From: Prorocentrum cordatum
Lineage: Eukaryota > Sar > Dinophyceae > Prorocentrales > Prorocentraceae
NCBI GenBank assembly: GCA_963575745.1
Contig: CAUYUJ010001380.1
Coordinates: 1 to 64,000 of the forward strand
DNA length: 64,000 nt
Direction of reading: 5' to 3'
Positions 48,963 through 59,670 of the stretch are shown piece after piece. How positions within the stretch are numbered: the stretch's first letter is position 1; each line of letters begins with the position of its first letter. Both the position numbers and the translations under genes were made by a program. The notes under the pieces were generated by a model. That model was given only the letters and a program-made list of their open reading frames with translations, did no database searches and was not told the origin of the DNA.

Positions 48963-49027
48963 GTGGAGGAGGAGGAGGAGGAGGAGGAGGAGGAGGAGGA
49001 GGAGGAGGAGGAGGAGGAGGAGGAGGA

Positions 49028-49092
<65 letters not shown>

Positions 49093-49147
49093 CAGCCGCA
49101 GCAGCAGGCAGCCGCAGCAGCCGCAGCAGCAGCAGCAGCAGCAGCAG

Positions 49148-49203
<56 letters not shown>

Positions 49204-49204
49204 C
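48963..49204. repeat. compound (GGA)n(GCA)n(GGCA)n microsatellite
   Basis: Three adjoining tracts: GAG/GGA (48963-49030), GCA (49031-49150, with small interruptions), then GGCA (49150-49204). Poly-Gly/Ala, poly-Gln and poly-Glu frames are artefacts of it. Confidence 0.95.
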
Positions 49205-51230
49205 GGGAGCGGACGCCCCCCGCCTCTCCTCTGCACTGGGGCGGTACCCCCGGCCTGCCGCCCGCCAGTCCTTCCCATGCCCTTCCTTCCTCCGCCGCAA
49301 GATGCCGTGGCCCGCCCTTTCACGCTGTGCATCGCTGTCCTCCTCCCCCCTCTCGCTGCCGCTCCTCTGTGCCCATCCTCCGTCCTCCTTCGTCGCTGCC
49401 CCTCCCGCGGGCGAGCATTTGAAAAGCAAACACTTTACACGGGCTCCGTGTCCCTGCCAGCGACCCGGGCCGAGGGGTCGCCCACGAGGTTGCGACTTTT
49501 CCTCGACGCCATACTGAACGCGGGCAGCCTGCAGGCTCAGCGCAGGTGCCGGCCAGCCATCGGCGGCGGCGGCGGGGCGCAGGTGGCGGCCGCAGCATCC
49601 TGCGGCCTGGGGCTTGGCCAGGGCGCCCAGCGGCGGCGGCGGGGCGCAGGTGCTGGCGGCGGCGGTGCTGCGGCGGGGCGGCGCCAGCGGCCCCGGCTCA
49701 CGACGTGCCCGGGCCGGCTGTCGCCGTGGCGTGGGCCTCCCGCGCCAAGTTCGCGGCGACCCCACGCCCGCCTCGATGTCCGAGTCCAGGCCCGCGCGCA
49801 GTCCGGTGATGATGGCCGCCGGCGGGAGTTCTGCCCACGTCGTGCCGCGCGCGAGCTCGCGGGCCGCCTCCTCGGCATGGCGGCACCTCTCCAGAGGGTG
49901 CAGCCCGTCGCGGGATGTGACCTCCACGCGCCGCGCGCACGTAGCTCGGGAGGCGGTCGTGTGCGTGGTGAGGCGGCCCCGGAGGCGTGGCTGTGCCCAC
50001 GCCCGGATGGCTGACCACGGGGCCGTTGCCGTGGTCGCCGCCTGGAGCACCGGCCGTGCCGTTGCCCCGCGGTGGGTGGGCGGCCGCCTCGCGGGCATGC
50101 CATCTCGGCTCCACCTCGGGCCGGCCTGGCGCCCGCCGCCTCCGTCGGGTATGTGTGACTGCGTTGATTTCTGCCCGCCCGGGCCAGCGCGCGTGCGGGC
50201 TCTTGATGTTTGTGGAGGGCAGGGCACGACCTAGACGCTGTTTTAGCGATCTCGTGGGCCGTTTTCGTTTTGATGCTGTTTTGCAGCAAGGGCGGGATGA
50301 GGGAAAGCGTAAACCGAAAACGGAAAGCATTGTTTAGGTCGAGCCCTGGTGGAGGGACCAAGGCGAGTACATTGCGATGGCGTATTCCTGCAGTGAGGCG
50401 CGCAGCGTCCACATCCACGCGCGCGGGGGCCGTTGCCGCAAGGCGCGCAGGCGGGCTTGGCTGGGAGCCTGGCACCGTGGATTTGATCTTGGCCGCTAGT
50501 GCCGCCGCTGTTCCGAGGGTCTGAGCTGCGAGCCGCTGCGGGTTGCCGAGCTCCCGGAGGAGGAGGAGGAGGAGGAGGAGGAGGAGAAGGAGGATCCTGA
50601 GGATCATCCTCCTCCTCCGCCGAGGCTCGGCGTAGGATCGACACGCCTACGCCTGTGCCGAGGCTCGTCGTAGGCGTGTCGATGTCGAGGAGGCGACTGG
50701 CCCACCCGTCCTGGACGGCGTTCAGCCGCGCCTTCCAGTCGTGGCAGACGAGGGGAGGGGCGTCGCCCAACACGCCTGCGGTCGGACTCTGGCATCCAGC
50801 GCACGGGGGACCACCGCCATGGGCAGTCCGAGCAGGACCGTGAGGATGGTAATCCAGCACCGCGCGGCTGCGTGCTCGACGTGCTGCATCAGCGCCGTCG
50901 CGCGCGCTCCTTCGTCCATGGGGACGCCGGCGCACGCGTGATCGGTGCTCGTCGACGCGCTGCGCGCCGCCGTGTGCGAGGCGGGCGCGTGGGCGCCCGC
51001 CGCCAAGCACTCCGTCTTGCCCGCCTGCCCGCGGCGCACCTCTGCGCGCGGGCTGCCCGCCGCAGTTTGCAGCGCCCGCGCGCTCGGCCTACAGTCAAGA
51101 CGCTGGAATAAGGAACAGTTTGGGTTCGGAAGGGGCTCGATTCTCCGCGGGTTCCTCCAGTGCCGTTCCTCTTGCCCTCCTGAGGCGCGGAGGCGCTTAC
51201 AGGGCCATGAAGGGGTGTCGTTCTTTATGA
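49205..51230. other. GC-rich region without a confirmed gene
   Basis: Frames on both strands are long but Arg/Pro/Ala-rich and lack motifs. A GGA tract lies at 50556-50590 and a perfect 15-bp hairpin at 50637-50683. Confidence 0.4.
50637..50683. repeat. 15-bp perfect hairpin
   Basis: ATCGACACGCCTACG (50637-50651) pairs with CGTAGGCGTGTCGAT (50669-50683) around a 17-nt loop. Confidence 0.9.
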
Positions 51231-51324
51231 TTTGATCGTCGATCGGTTTTATCTTGCCTGCGCCCCCATCCCCCTCCCGTCTGCCGAACAGAAACCGCAG
51301 TTCGTCTCCGGGCTCAAGTTTTCG
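51231..51324 (+). repeat. split direct repeat A1 of DIRS-2
   Basis: TTTGATCGTCGATCGGTTTT ... GGGCTCAAGTTTTCG; recurs at 58112-58204 with several substitutions and a longer C run. Confidence 0.9.
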
Positions 51325-51712
51325 GGCGAGCGAGCCACCCCGACGCGCCCTCGTCGGGTGGAAGCGGGGCGGCGCTGTGCCCGCCCACGTCGCAGGGGGC
51401 GACGGCTTTCCCGCGCTGGGCCGCGGGCCTCCTCGGGAGTCTCATCTCCTGGAAAGAGCTGGGCCCCTGCGGGTCGTGTCTGGGACCTACGACTACTACT
51501 GCCAGGATCTCGAGCCTGGAGGCGAGATCTTCGCGCCCGAGGGCCTGCTGCCTTCGGCGGGCCCCGCGGGCCAGTTCGACGGCGACTATTTGGGCGAGCA
51601 GATTATCGAGAAGGGCGGAGTCGACGAGCTTTCCATGCCCTTCAAGAAATGGCGCCGGGTCTACTACATGGCGAAGGCCCCCCCTTGCAACGGGACCTAG
51701 GGGCGGGGCGCG

Positions 51713-52905
51713 GTGATGCTTTTGGTTGAGAGGGCGTTCCCGCAGGAGAACGCCGACCCTCACTGGGCGGCCGCAGACCCTCGCAAGAGGGTCCAGGTGA
51801 TCAACGTGCGCGACAGGAGCAAGGTGAGCCCCGCGCCCAAGCAGGACATCGACTACGCGGACGTTCCAGGCTTCTCGAACGCCGACCTCATTCAGATCGA
51901 GAAGCAGTCCGCAAGCGCGGTGCGGAAGCGGAACAACCGAGCGGCGCTGACTTCCACGCCCGCACCAAAGAAGGGAGGAGGGCGCCAGGGCCGGCTCCCT
52001 TTCGTCGGGGCGGCGGTCAACATCATCGGTGGTATCCTCTCGTGGAGTGCCTTGGGTTACTGGGGCGGAGCATCGCGGGCCATCTACGTCGTCGGGAAGC
52101 GGCTCAAGGCCTGGTCGGCGCCCCACGGGATATGCTCGGCCGCCAGAGAGGTGGCCTCGTTCAGCGAGTACGCCAGCGAGAACATGGAGGAGTTCAGCGA
52201 GCATTTCGAGGACCTGGACTTCGAGCTCATGTGCCTGATCGCTGCGGGCGCCTTCCCCCTCTGGGGCCTCCTCAAGAAGGGTTCCGAGCTACGGCGGTTG
52301 GCCATGAGGTCTGCGGGGCTGGACTCGGACAGCGACTCGGACGGCTCGGGCTCCGATCGCGAGTTCGGACGCAGCGTGTCGGAGGTCGGGGAGGACGTCC
52401 AGATGCCAGAGCTTCTCGCCTCTTTGCTGCAGAGCCAGTCGGAGCTCGCGGAGAAGATCTCGCAGCTGAAGCAGCACGGGACTCCCCAGTCTTCGGGGGG
52501 CCTCGCGGGCGGCCCGACCAGTTCGACCCCTCGCGCGGAGCGGGGGGCGGAGCTGGAGTCGCCGAGGAGGGGCCAAGACATCGACTCATCGATCGACGCT
52601 CTCTTGGGAAGGCTACAGGAGCACGAGTCTATCGTGAAGACGGACGCTGGAACTCGGGGAACTGCGATGCGGGGCCCCGAGGGGCTGGCGCTCCAGATGA
52701 GGCCGGGTGCAGCGTCAAGCGGAAGCCCTTCCAGCAGTCCGGCGCAGGCTCTGATCGAGGTCATCGAGAAGGAGACGGTCGACCCGCGCGGAGCCCTCAT
52801 GGAGCACCGCCACAAGTACAAGGACATCGAGGGCTGGAACCTGGCGGGGGCGAAGGCGAGGATCGCGCCGCAGCACTTGGCTCGCATCTACAGGGGGGGG
52901 CAGGG
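51713..52905 (+). pseudogene. gag of DIRS-2, main part
   Basis: The frame begins upstream of the first Met and shows a basic region, a hydrophobic segment (VNIIGGILSWSALGYWGG), a helical part with SEYASENMEEFSEHFEDLDFELMCLIAAGAFPLWG, an acidic Ser/Asp stretch and a coiled-coil-like segment (ASLLQSQSELAEKISQLKQ). It then reaches a conserved-looking end (EHRHKYKDIEGWNLAGAKARI). At the run of eight G at 52893-52900 the coding signal moves by one base. The protein is recognised only by position and by similarity of style to other dinoflagellate DIRS gag proteins. Confidence 0.5.
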
Positions 52906-53149
52906 CTGCGTCCGAGACGGCCAGGTCCTGGATTTCCGAGAAGGAGCTGGACACTCGCCGCGCGGCCCAGGAGTTCTTGCTCCTCGCCATGATCCTGGAC
53001 AAGATGATCGTCGAACAGAAGGAGGACCTCATCAACAGCTCGGCCTGCGAGATCTTGCGTCGCCAGATGCGCGGATTGCAGCTCGCTTTCCAGAACGTCC
53101 ATCGGCGGTCCGACTGGAAGCAGCCGAAGGGGCAGCAGGGTCAGAAATA
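52906..53149 (+). pseudogene. gag C-terminus of DIRS-2, shifted frame
   Basis: After the G8 run this frame reads SETARSWISEKELDTRRAAQ, LLAMILDKMI, CEILRRQMRGLQLAFQNVH and a basic tail to TAA at 53147-53149. It is a helical capsid-like end. A single-base indel in the homopolymer joins it to the frame before. Confidence 0.5.
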
Positions 53150-53451
53150 AAAGTGAGAGTTCTGCGACCAGCACGACGCGCGGGCCTCGGACGAGAACGA
53201 GCTCGCGACGCCGGGGGCCGACGAGGAGGTCAGGCTCAGGCTGGAGAAGAAGGCCTTTTTCAACAAGTACCTGACGAAGGCCCAAGAGGGGTCCAAGGAC
53301 GCGGAAGGGGGCTCAGCCCCGTCCTTCCACCATCCAGAAGCCATCCCTCGAGGGGGGGCTCGCGGCCTCGCGGGGCAGCGACTGCTCGGCCGACTCGTCG
53401 TCTTGACGTTCGGCCTCTGCGACAGTTCTGTTTTCCAGCATCAACTTCCTC

Positions 53452-54960
53452 GTGGCACCGAGTTCCTGCACTCCTTCGGCTGGGTGCTTACCGCGTCGCA
53501 GTGCTCGCGACCCCGTGGACACCTTGCCTTTCTTGGCGCCACCTCTGGAGTGGCCGAGCGGCGTCGAGAGGCCAGAACGGGCGACGGACGCCCTCGCGGT
53601 GGACTACGTCGACTCGGCCATCCTCGCACTCGACGGCCTCCACCAGGGAAAGGTGGAGACGATCTTGGAGAGGATCCCGTGCTTTTCTCGGGCTCGTCTA
53701 TCATGGGCTTCGGCCTCGCCGATGTCTCGAGAGGCGGCGAAGCGTGTTTGGGAGCGGACTTGCGCGTGGGTTGCCGCCGAGGAGATGCTGTCGGGGGACG
53801 CTGCGCTCGCGCAGCTTACCAGATCTACGAACGACACCAAGCAGAAGGGAGTATAACTCCAGCGAGGAGACATCTGCCCTTGCCTCCCAGCGGAGGTGAG
53901 TTTGCCGCCGGCTGGGGCTACGCCGGTCGACATGATGAAGGCGCCCCCGACAGCAGCGGAGTTCCTCAACTTCCCGGACCAGATGATCGAGAGGGACGAG
54001 GAGGTCGACTGGGTGAAGTTCGATGACACCAAGGCCTTCATGTCCCCCGAGCTGAAGGACAAGAGCAACCTCTTGCTGCTGGCGGCCCGACTCTGGGAGG
54101 CGGGGATGCTGGCAACGTGCGAGCAAACTATGGAGACAGTGTCGGTCGTCACGGTGCTGAAGAAGCAGGAGGCGGGGCGACGGGCATCCAGGCTTGTCTG
54201 GGACTTGCGGCGATGCAACCTCCGATGGCGTGCCCCGCCTTGGGTCCCGCTTGGCATTCCGATTTCAATTGCCAACATCGAGCTGACCGACGATATGATC
54301 GGGTGTCAGATTTTCACGGTGGCGCACGGCGACTTGCCCGACTTCTGCTATACCATCTTGAAGCCGTCCTGGCTACACCCTTGGTTCGTCCTCGCGGGGA
54401 TCCCCCCGACCGAGTTGAAGAACTTCGCCGAGTCCGAGGGTTTTGCTTGGGCCGACGAGGTGGGCACCGCGAAGCCGTACTTGGCGTTGAAGGTGCTTCC
54501 CATGGGTTGGAGCTGGTATGTTTTCTTCGTTCATTCGACGTTGCAGGACGTCATTCACCACGGCGCTGCTGGCCTCGAGCCGGGCGGCCAACTCGTGGAC
54601 GGGACTCCCACTCCGCAGTTCGACGCTTTCAGGAAGCTCTTCTGGTTCTTCATCGGCGACTTCGCGGTGGGCGAGGTCCACGACAGCAACGCCGAGCACG
54701 ACGAGCTGAAGGCGCGCCAGACCCTGCTCGAGTGGAAGGAGGCGATCAAAGGAGCCGGCTTCAAGGTGCACAAGGGCGTGGTCGAGCATGGTGTCTCCGC
54801 GTTCTTGGGGGCACAGATCACGACGAACTAGTTCCTCAGAGTTCTGCCCGCCAAGCAGTCGAAGGCAGCTGCGGCCACCAGGGCCATTCTTCGCATGGGA
54901 TCGGCCACCTCCTACGACTTGCAGTGCCTGATCGGGAACTGGGTCTGGATACTGCTCCCA
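53452..54960 (+). pseudogene. reverse transcriptase of DIRS-2
   Basis: One frame runs from about 53452 with two in-frame stops, TAA 53854-53856 and TAG 54829-54831. Before the first stop lies a pol N-terminal segment (VDYVDSAILALDGLHQGKVETIL). After it comes the RT: SVVTVLKKQ, RRASRLVWDLRRCN, a VAHGDLPDFCY segment, LKVLPMGWSWYVFFVHSTLQ and the catalytic box FIGDF at 54649-54663. The box should be YVDDF or YIDDF, so the first catalytic Asp is Gly (codon GGC at 54655). The thumb continues past the TAG (LRVLPAKQSKAAAATRAIL). The enzyme is therefore doubly disabled. Confidence 0.75.
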
Positions 54961-54967
54961 TCTCGCG

Positions 54968-56508
54968 TTGGGCTGTCTAACCCCATCGGTCTCCCATCAG
55001 TTCATCAGCGAGCTGGGCAGGGATCAGCGTCGGCAGTTGTGGGCAGGAGTCAAGGCCGAGCTTGCGTCGCTGGTCGCCCTGCTCCCGCTGTTCTCGGTCG
55101 ACCTGAAGGCGAAGTGGAACCAGTGGGCGTGCATGCCGGATGCTTCGGACGAGGGATGCGGGGTGATCGCCGCTGCCACCGCGCCGTCGGAGGCGAGGGC
55201 CGAGGCCCGCTGGGCCCGGCGCCGAGGGCGGTGCGCGAAGCTGGAGGCCGCCTACTCGGAGGTCGAGGAGTCGGAGAGCATCCACGAGGACAATGCGCAG
55301 GGCAACGCGACCCGCTCCTTGGCGGAGCGAGTCGCGCGGCAGCGTGCATCGTGGCGGCCTGGCTTCCTGCCCCTCTTCTCGGGCGCGGGCGTCCTCGACT
55401 CAGCCATCAGGGAGAAGCGTTTGTCCTGTGTCGAGAGCTGGGACATCGAGATGGGCCCCCCCTTCGACATGTCAGACCTTGCGCGGGTGGCGATCCTGAT
55501 CCGACGGATCCGTGCCAAGTGCTACTGGTGCGTCCACCTTGCGCCGCCGTGCTCGTCGTTCAGTCGGGCCCGTCAGCCGTTCGCGACTGTCGACATCCTT
55601 AGGGTCGGCCGCGACTGGAAGGGAGAGCTGCGCGGCTTGTGGAAACGGGGAACTACCTCTGTCTTGTCGCCATCGAGATTACCTCAGAGTGCCTGAAGCA
55701 GGGCGTCCTCTTCAGCCTCGAGAGCCCCGCGCCCTCCATGATGTGGGAGCTCCCGCCGATGATCGAGTTCGTGAAGGCCCACTCCCTCGTGAAGGTCACG
55801 ATGGACTGCTGCCTTTTTGGCACGCCCTGGAAGAAGCCGACCTCCGTCCTCACCAACGCTCCAGAGTTGAAGGCCCTGGGGGAGCGCTGCAACCACTCGT
55901 TCCAGCACCGGGCGCTTCGTGGTCGAGACGGCGATGGGGGCACTTTGGACGGCGAGAGCCTGCCCGTACCCTCGAGACCTTTGCCTCGAGTACGCCGCGG
56001 CGGTGGCAGGGCGAGCCCCCGGCCTCCCCAGGGGCGAGACGGCTCCTCCAATGGACGAGTCGGCGCCAGGACCCCGAGGGTCGAAGGCGCCCGCGCCGAT
56101 GCTCGGAAAGAGTTGGGCGGCCCTCTCGAGGTGGCACCTCCTGTTCGCGGGGGGTGGAAGGATATCGAGCACGACAACATCCTGGAGGCGCGTGCGGCGC
56201 TGGCGGCTCTCCGACATGCATCGAGGGCTCGGGGGAACTGGGACACCCGCATCCTCTTCTTCACGGACAGTCTGGTGACTCTTGGAGCATTCTCAAAGGG
56301 GCGCTCCAGTGCCCGCCCCCTCCTTCAACTATGCCGACGAGCTGCAGCAATCACCCTAGGGCGATTGCTGGCGATCGTGCCGAGCGAGCTGAACTTCGCG
56401 GACAGCCCCAGCCGCCAGGAGGGGGTCGGTGTGGCGGGCGACACAGCGCGCGCCCACCGGCGGAAAGGGGTTTCCCGAGCAAGCTGCTCCGCTCCTTGCC
56501 GAAGTTGA
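54968..56508 (+). pseudogene. methyltransferase-like domain and RNase H of DIRS-2
   Basis: The first frame (to 55696) has a DASDEGCGV segment, then FLPLFSGAGVLDSAI (motif I-like, near 55373), ESWDIEMG and LAPPCSSFSRAR (motif IV-like, Cys at 55550). In the next frame (from 55639) follow SLESPAPSMMW (ENP-like), MDCCLFGTPWKKPT and CNHSFQHRALRG. RNase H follows with HDNILEARAALAALRH, ILFFTDSLVTLGAFSKGRSS and SELNFADSPSR. The methyltransferase-like part has the C5-type order of motifs but is far from bona fide DNMTs and differs from the DIRS-1 domain. One frame change near 55600 separates motif IV from the ENP-like motif. Confidence 0.65.
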
Positions 56509-57505
56509 GGATAGGGGCTCACGAACACAATTTCTGAGAAGCACAAGTGCCAGGAGGACAACTCCAGAGACGCTACGCTGCGCGATCATGATGTTCAACT
56601 TGATCTGCTTCGCCAGAGCGATGCCGAAGGCCCCCAATCCCCTATGGAGTCGTGGAGGACGCGCCTGGGACGGTGCTCTTGAACTGCCTTCCTCGGGGCG
56701 CGTCGCCGGAGGAGTGAATCGGTTGCAAGTTCACGCAGTTGATGACAAGACGAATGCAATCTACTTGGCAGCTGTGCGTGAATTCTTAATTCAGATGAGG
56801 TATGAACGAGTCCCGTTTGATACATTTGACGAACGAGACCGGGCCATGGCAGATTACCTAAGTGATTTTGGCTACTTGCGAGAGGGTTCCTTGGCCAAGG
56901 CGAGCCTTTTGGCATCAGGATTCACGCGTATCTTTCCAGAGCACTTGCAGCGCATGCCCGAGACCGCGAGAGCCCTACTCACCTGGCATCGACTCGGTCT
57001 TTCTCGCGAAGGTGGACCTCTGTCTTCAAAGGGCATCGCCGCGGTGATTCTTCAGATGATTAAGCATGGGGGTCTCTTCTCAGCACTCGCGGTCATGGTT
57101 TCTGAGGACGCTTATCTACGAGAGCAAGATTGGGCTCAGTTTTGTATGGGGGACGTATCTGGCGACCATACGAGGGTCGCCTTGGTCTCGGGAGTCCGTG
57201 AGAGAGGTGAAAAGGCCAAAACAGGGTCGAATCAAGGAATGCTTCTGGACAGAGCTTACGTCGGAGACACGTTGCTAGGCGTCCGGGAGCATCTCAAAGT
57301 CGGCGTGCCCTTCTTCCCGATCTCCACCGTCGAGTACAGACGACACTGGTGGAAGGCGCTCAACGACTTGGACATCGCCTTCCGCGGGCCTCCGCACAAC
57401 GCCCGCCGCAACCAGCCCTCGACCGACGCAGCCTCGGGAAGGCGAAAATTGGAAGGGATCCGACGCAGAGGCCGATGGAGTGCACTGAGCAGCGTCCAGA
57501 GGTAA
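56429..57505 (+). pseudogene. tyrosine recombinase of DIRS-2
   Basis: The frame shows an N-terminal helical domain (AVREFLIQMRYERVPFDTF, DYLSDFGYLREGSLAKASLLASG) and a catalytic part with RVALVSGVRERGEKAKTGSN. The box GPPHNARRN has HxxR at 57395-57406, and RRRGRWSALSSVQR follows. In this family QR is followed by the nucleophilic Tyr. Here the frame stops with TAA at 57503-57505 exactly at that position. The frame one base over continues the protein without stops to 57780, so a single-base deletion inside the Tyr codon is the simplest reading. This enzyme integrates the circular DNA of the element. Confidence 0.75.
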
Positions 57506-57921
57506 AGCTGCCCGCCAACCCGAAGCAGGTTGGGCTCGCTTTCCTCGGCTTTCCTCGAAGTCCACTCTCCAAGATCCAGATTGAAGAGCTGGAGTCACGT
57601 GCAGACGTCGTCTATCCAAGTGATCCACCTCTCCCGTCGATGACATTTCAGGGGGAAGCTCGAAGTCAACGAGCACGCAAGGCCGCCGTGACCAAAGAGA
57701 CCAGGAGCAAGACGAGAGAACGCCTTCAGCCCTCCTCGCCTTCGCCGGCCTCGTCCAACGGATCCTGGGAGCTATTGTGATTGATCCGCCCCGTCCTGTT
57801 GCTGGCCTTTTGGGAAGTCTGGCAGGGCCCGACTTCAGTAATTCAGGTGGCGGTGGGCTCCGACTTTTGAACCCCGAGCCCTCCCTCCCGTTGCCGACCA
57901 GGAGCAGAGACTGGGTCGTGG

Positions 57922-58109
57922 TAGAGAGCCTCGGCCGCCTGTTGACAGTGCTTGCAGGTGTCGGGTCGAGGCCGGCCCGCGCCCTATACTGGGCCATAGT
58001 GGCCCCCGCAGGCGCTGGAGAGTCAAAAGAGCGTGGCACGACACGCGCTGCATCTGACTCGCCTCGCGAGGCACGTCTGGGAGGGCAGGAGTGGCTAGGC
58101 GGGCGATAA
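57922..58109 (+). repeat. split direct repeat B1 of DIRS-2
   Basis: 188 bp from GTAGAGAGC to GGCGATAA; recurs at 58259-58447 with scattered differences. It abuts A2 after two bases. Confidence 0.9.
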
Positions 58110-58111
58110 TA

Positions 58112-58204
58112 TTTGATCGTCGATCGGTTTTTATTTTGCCTGTGCCCCCCCCCCCCCCGTCTGCTGAACAGAAACCGCCGTTCGTTTCTGGGCTCAAGTT
58201 TTCG
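58112..58204 (+). repeat. split direct repeat A2 of DIRS-2
   Basis: Second copy of the A repeat, between B1 and B2. Confidence 0.9.
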
Positions 58205-58258
58205 AGCCCGCCTCGCCTACCCGAGGTGCAGGCATCTAAGGGTACTAGAGTTCGACAG

Positions 58259-58447
58259 GTAGAGAGCATCGGCCGCCTGTTGACAGTGTTTGCAGGTGTC
58301 GGATCGAGGCTGGCCCGCGCCCTATACTGGGCCATAGCGGCCCCCGCGGGCGCTGGACAGTCATAAGAGCGCGGCACGACACGCGCTGCATCTGACTGGC
58401 TTCGCGAGGCACGTCTGGGAGGGCAGGAGTGGCTTGGCGGACGATAA
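58259..58447 (+). repeat. split direct repeat B2 of DIRS-2
   Basis: Second copy of the B repeat; ends GGACGATAA. Confidence 0.9.
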
Positions 58448-58534
58448 CTAGCGTTCCTTATTTCCGCGGCCCGACTGTAGGCTTCCCATGAGGAGGGTGG
58501 ATCGGAGGGGGCGTCGTCGTTCGAGTTGGCCCTG

Positions 58535-58762
58535 AAGGGGGTCCAGCGACAAGGGGGTGGTGTACTAGGTCTGGTGCAACAGATCTGTGGGGTTGCAATA
58601 CATCTGGGGCGTGCGATACAGTTCGGGGCGCAGGTGTATTGCTGTATTTTCGCGTGCACCACGTAATTTGCAATGCAATGCCATACAACTCTCCGGCGCA
58701 ATAGATTTGTAATACACTTGCCCCAAATCTAGTGCACCACCCCCTTTCAGCTGGACCCCTTT
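58535..58762. mobile_element. TIR element, possible MITE (family 3)
   Basis: The left end AAGGGGGTCCAGCGACAAGG plus GGGTGGTGTACTAGGT is matched by the complement of the right end (ATCTAGTGCACCACCCCC then TTTCAGCTGGACCCCTTTTT), about 36 bp with a few mismatches. The interior has repeated GCAATAC(A)-type words. No clear target duplication was seen. Confidence 0.65.
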
Positions 58763-59512
58763 TTGGATCACCCAAAGTCGCCCAGTAGGCTGGTCTTCGT
58801 GGCGGCCGCGGCGTCGACGATCCAGAGCCGGCGTCGGAGGTGGCCTAGGTCATGGTCCCAGCTCTCTTCCCCCGCTGCTGCCGCCCTCGTCGCGTCCTCG
58901 GCCGCCGCGCGATCGGGTTCGGTGGCGTCGCCTTTGCCCAGGCGGCTCCAGCGGGATGCGCGGGCAGCCTCCTCCGGCGGGTCGAAGCCTGTGCCGAGGT
59001 GGCCCGCCGCGGTGGCGACCAGGAAACGCCTGGCTCGAGCACGCGAAGAAGGCCGACGCGAGCCACCTCCCCTCCAGCACGCCTGTAGTGAGGGGCTGCG
59101 GCGCAGCGGCGACGTGGCCCGAGGTAGCGCTGACGGAGGAATCGTGGATCATGGCTGCAGCCAACGCCAGGTCCTCGCCCTCCAGGCCGGCCGTGTCGCG
59201 GAGGTCGAGAGATTACGGCCGGGGGGCAGGCGGTGTCAAAGGCGCCTACGGAGGTCCATGAAACACTCGCCGCAGGGGGAGGTTCTGGCTGCGCCGTGCC
59301 TGATGATGCGCGCGCGTCGATGGCGATGCGTCGCAGAAGAATCGGCGTAAACATGAACTTTTGGGCGCTCCGCGCGGATTTCTTGCATCGGCGCTGGGCC
59401 CCTCCCTGGCGGCGCCTCCGGCGCCGCCCGCCTTTGGTGCGCGCTCCGCGTGCCGAGGCGGGCGGTCCCGCGCGGACCCCAGAAATCCGCGCGCACTTCG
59501 GAAAGTTTGATT
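58763..59512. other. GC-rich region without a confirmed gene
   Basis: Frames on both strands lack recognisable motifs. A GCGCGGACCCCAGAAATCCGCGC hairpin-like unit at about 59470-59492 is repeated at 59704-59726, so the two copies flank the MITE copy at 59513. Confidence 0.4.
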
Positions 59513-59670
59513 CCAAGTCGGGCCTGTCCCTTTACAGGGGGAAGATTCAGAAATAGTCCAGAAACAGTCGGGAGACGATGCTTCGAGTATGTTTGACCAT
59601 TTTGAATGCATTTTTGGGTTATTTTCTATTCTTCGTCCAAAATCCGCCTGCAAGGGGACGTGCCCGACCG
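59513..59670. mobile_element. MITE family 1, copy 2
   Basis: The left end GTCGGGCCTGTCCCTTTACAG (from 59517) is inverted at the right (CTGCAAGGGGACGTGCCCGAC, to 59668). AAGTTTGATT is present at 59503-59512 and again at 59671-59680, a 10-bp direct repeat flanking the element. The interior matches copies 1 and 3 (GGGTTATTTTCTATTCTTCGTCC). Confidence 0.85.

Larger units (their letters stand above)
51231..58447 (+). mobile_element. DIRS/Ngaro-like YR retroelement (DIRS-2)
   Basis: Split direct repeats A1 (51231-51324), B1 (57922-58109), A2 (58112-58204) and B2 (58259-58447) enclose gag, RT, a methyltransferase-like domain, RNase H and a tyrosine recombinase. The layout matches DIRS-1, but the repeats are unrelated in sequence. 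The A copies and the B copies differ at a number of positions, so this copy is older. At least four frame breaks and two in-frame stops are present. Confidence 0.85.

Noticed and set aside
48746-50014. Long frames with poly-Gly/Ala, poly-Gln and poly-Glu
   Set aside because: They arise from the compound GGA/GCA/GGCA microsatellite and GC-rich flanks.
50722-51039. Minus-strand frame with KTECLAAGAHAP and a VPMDEGARATALMQ segment, perhaps a LINE RT thumb relic
   Set aside because: Resemblance is weak, no catalytic motif is present and neighbouring frames do not continue it convincingly.
58845-59516. Minus-strand frames with ALAAAMIHDSSV-like sequence
   Set aside because: No family could be named and the signal changes frame often.
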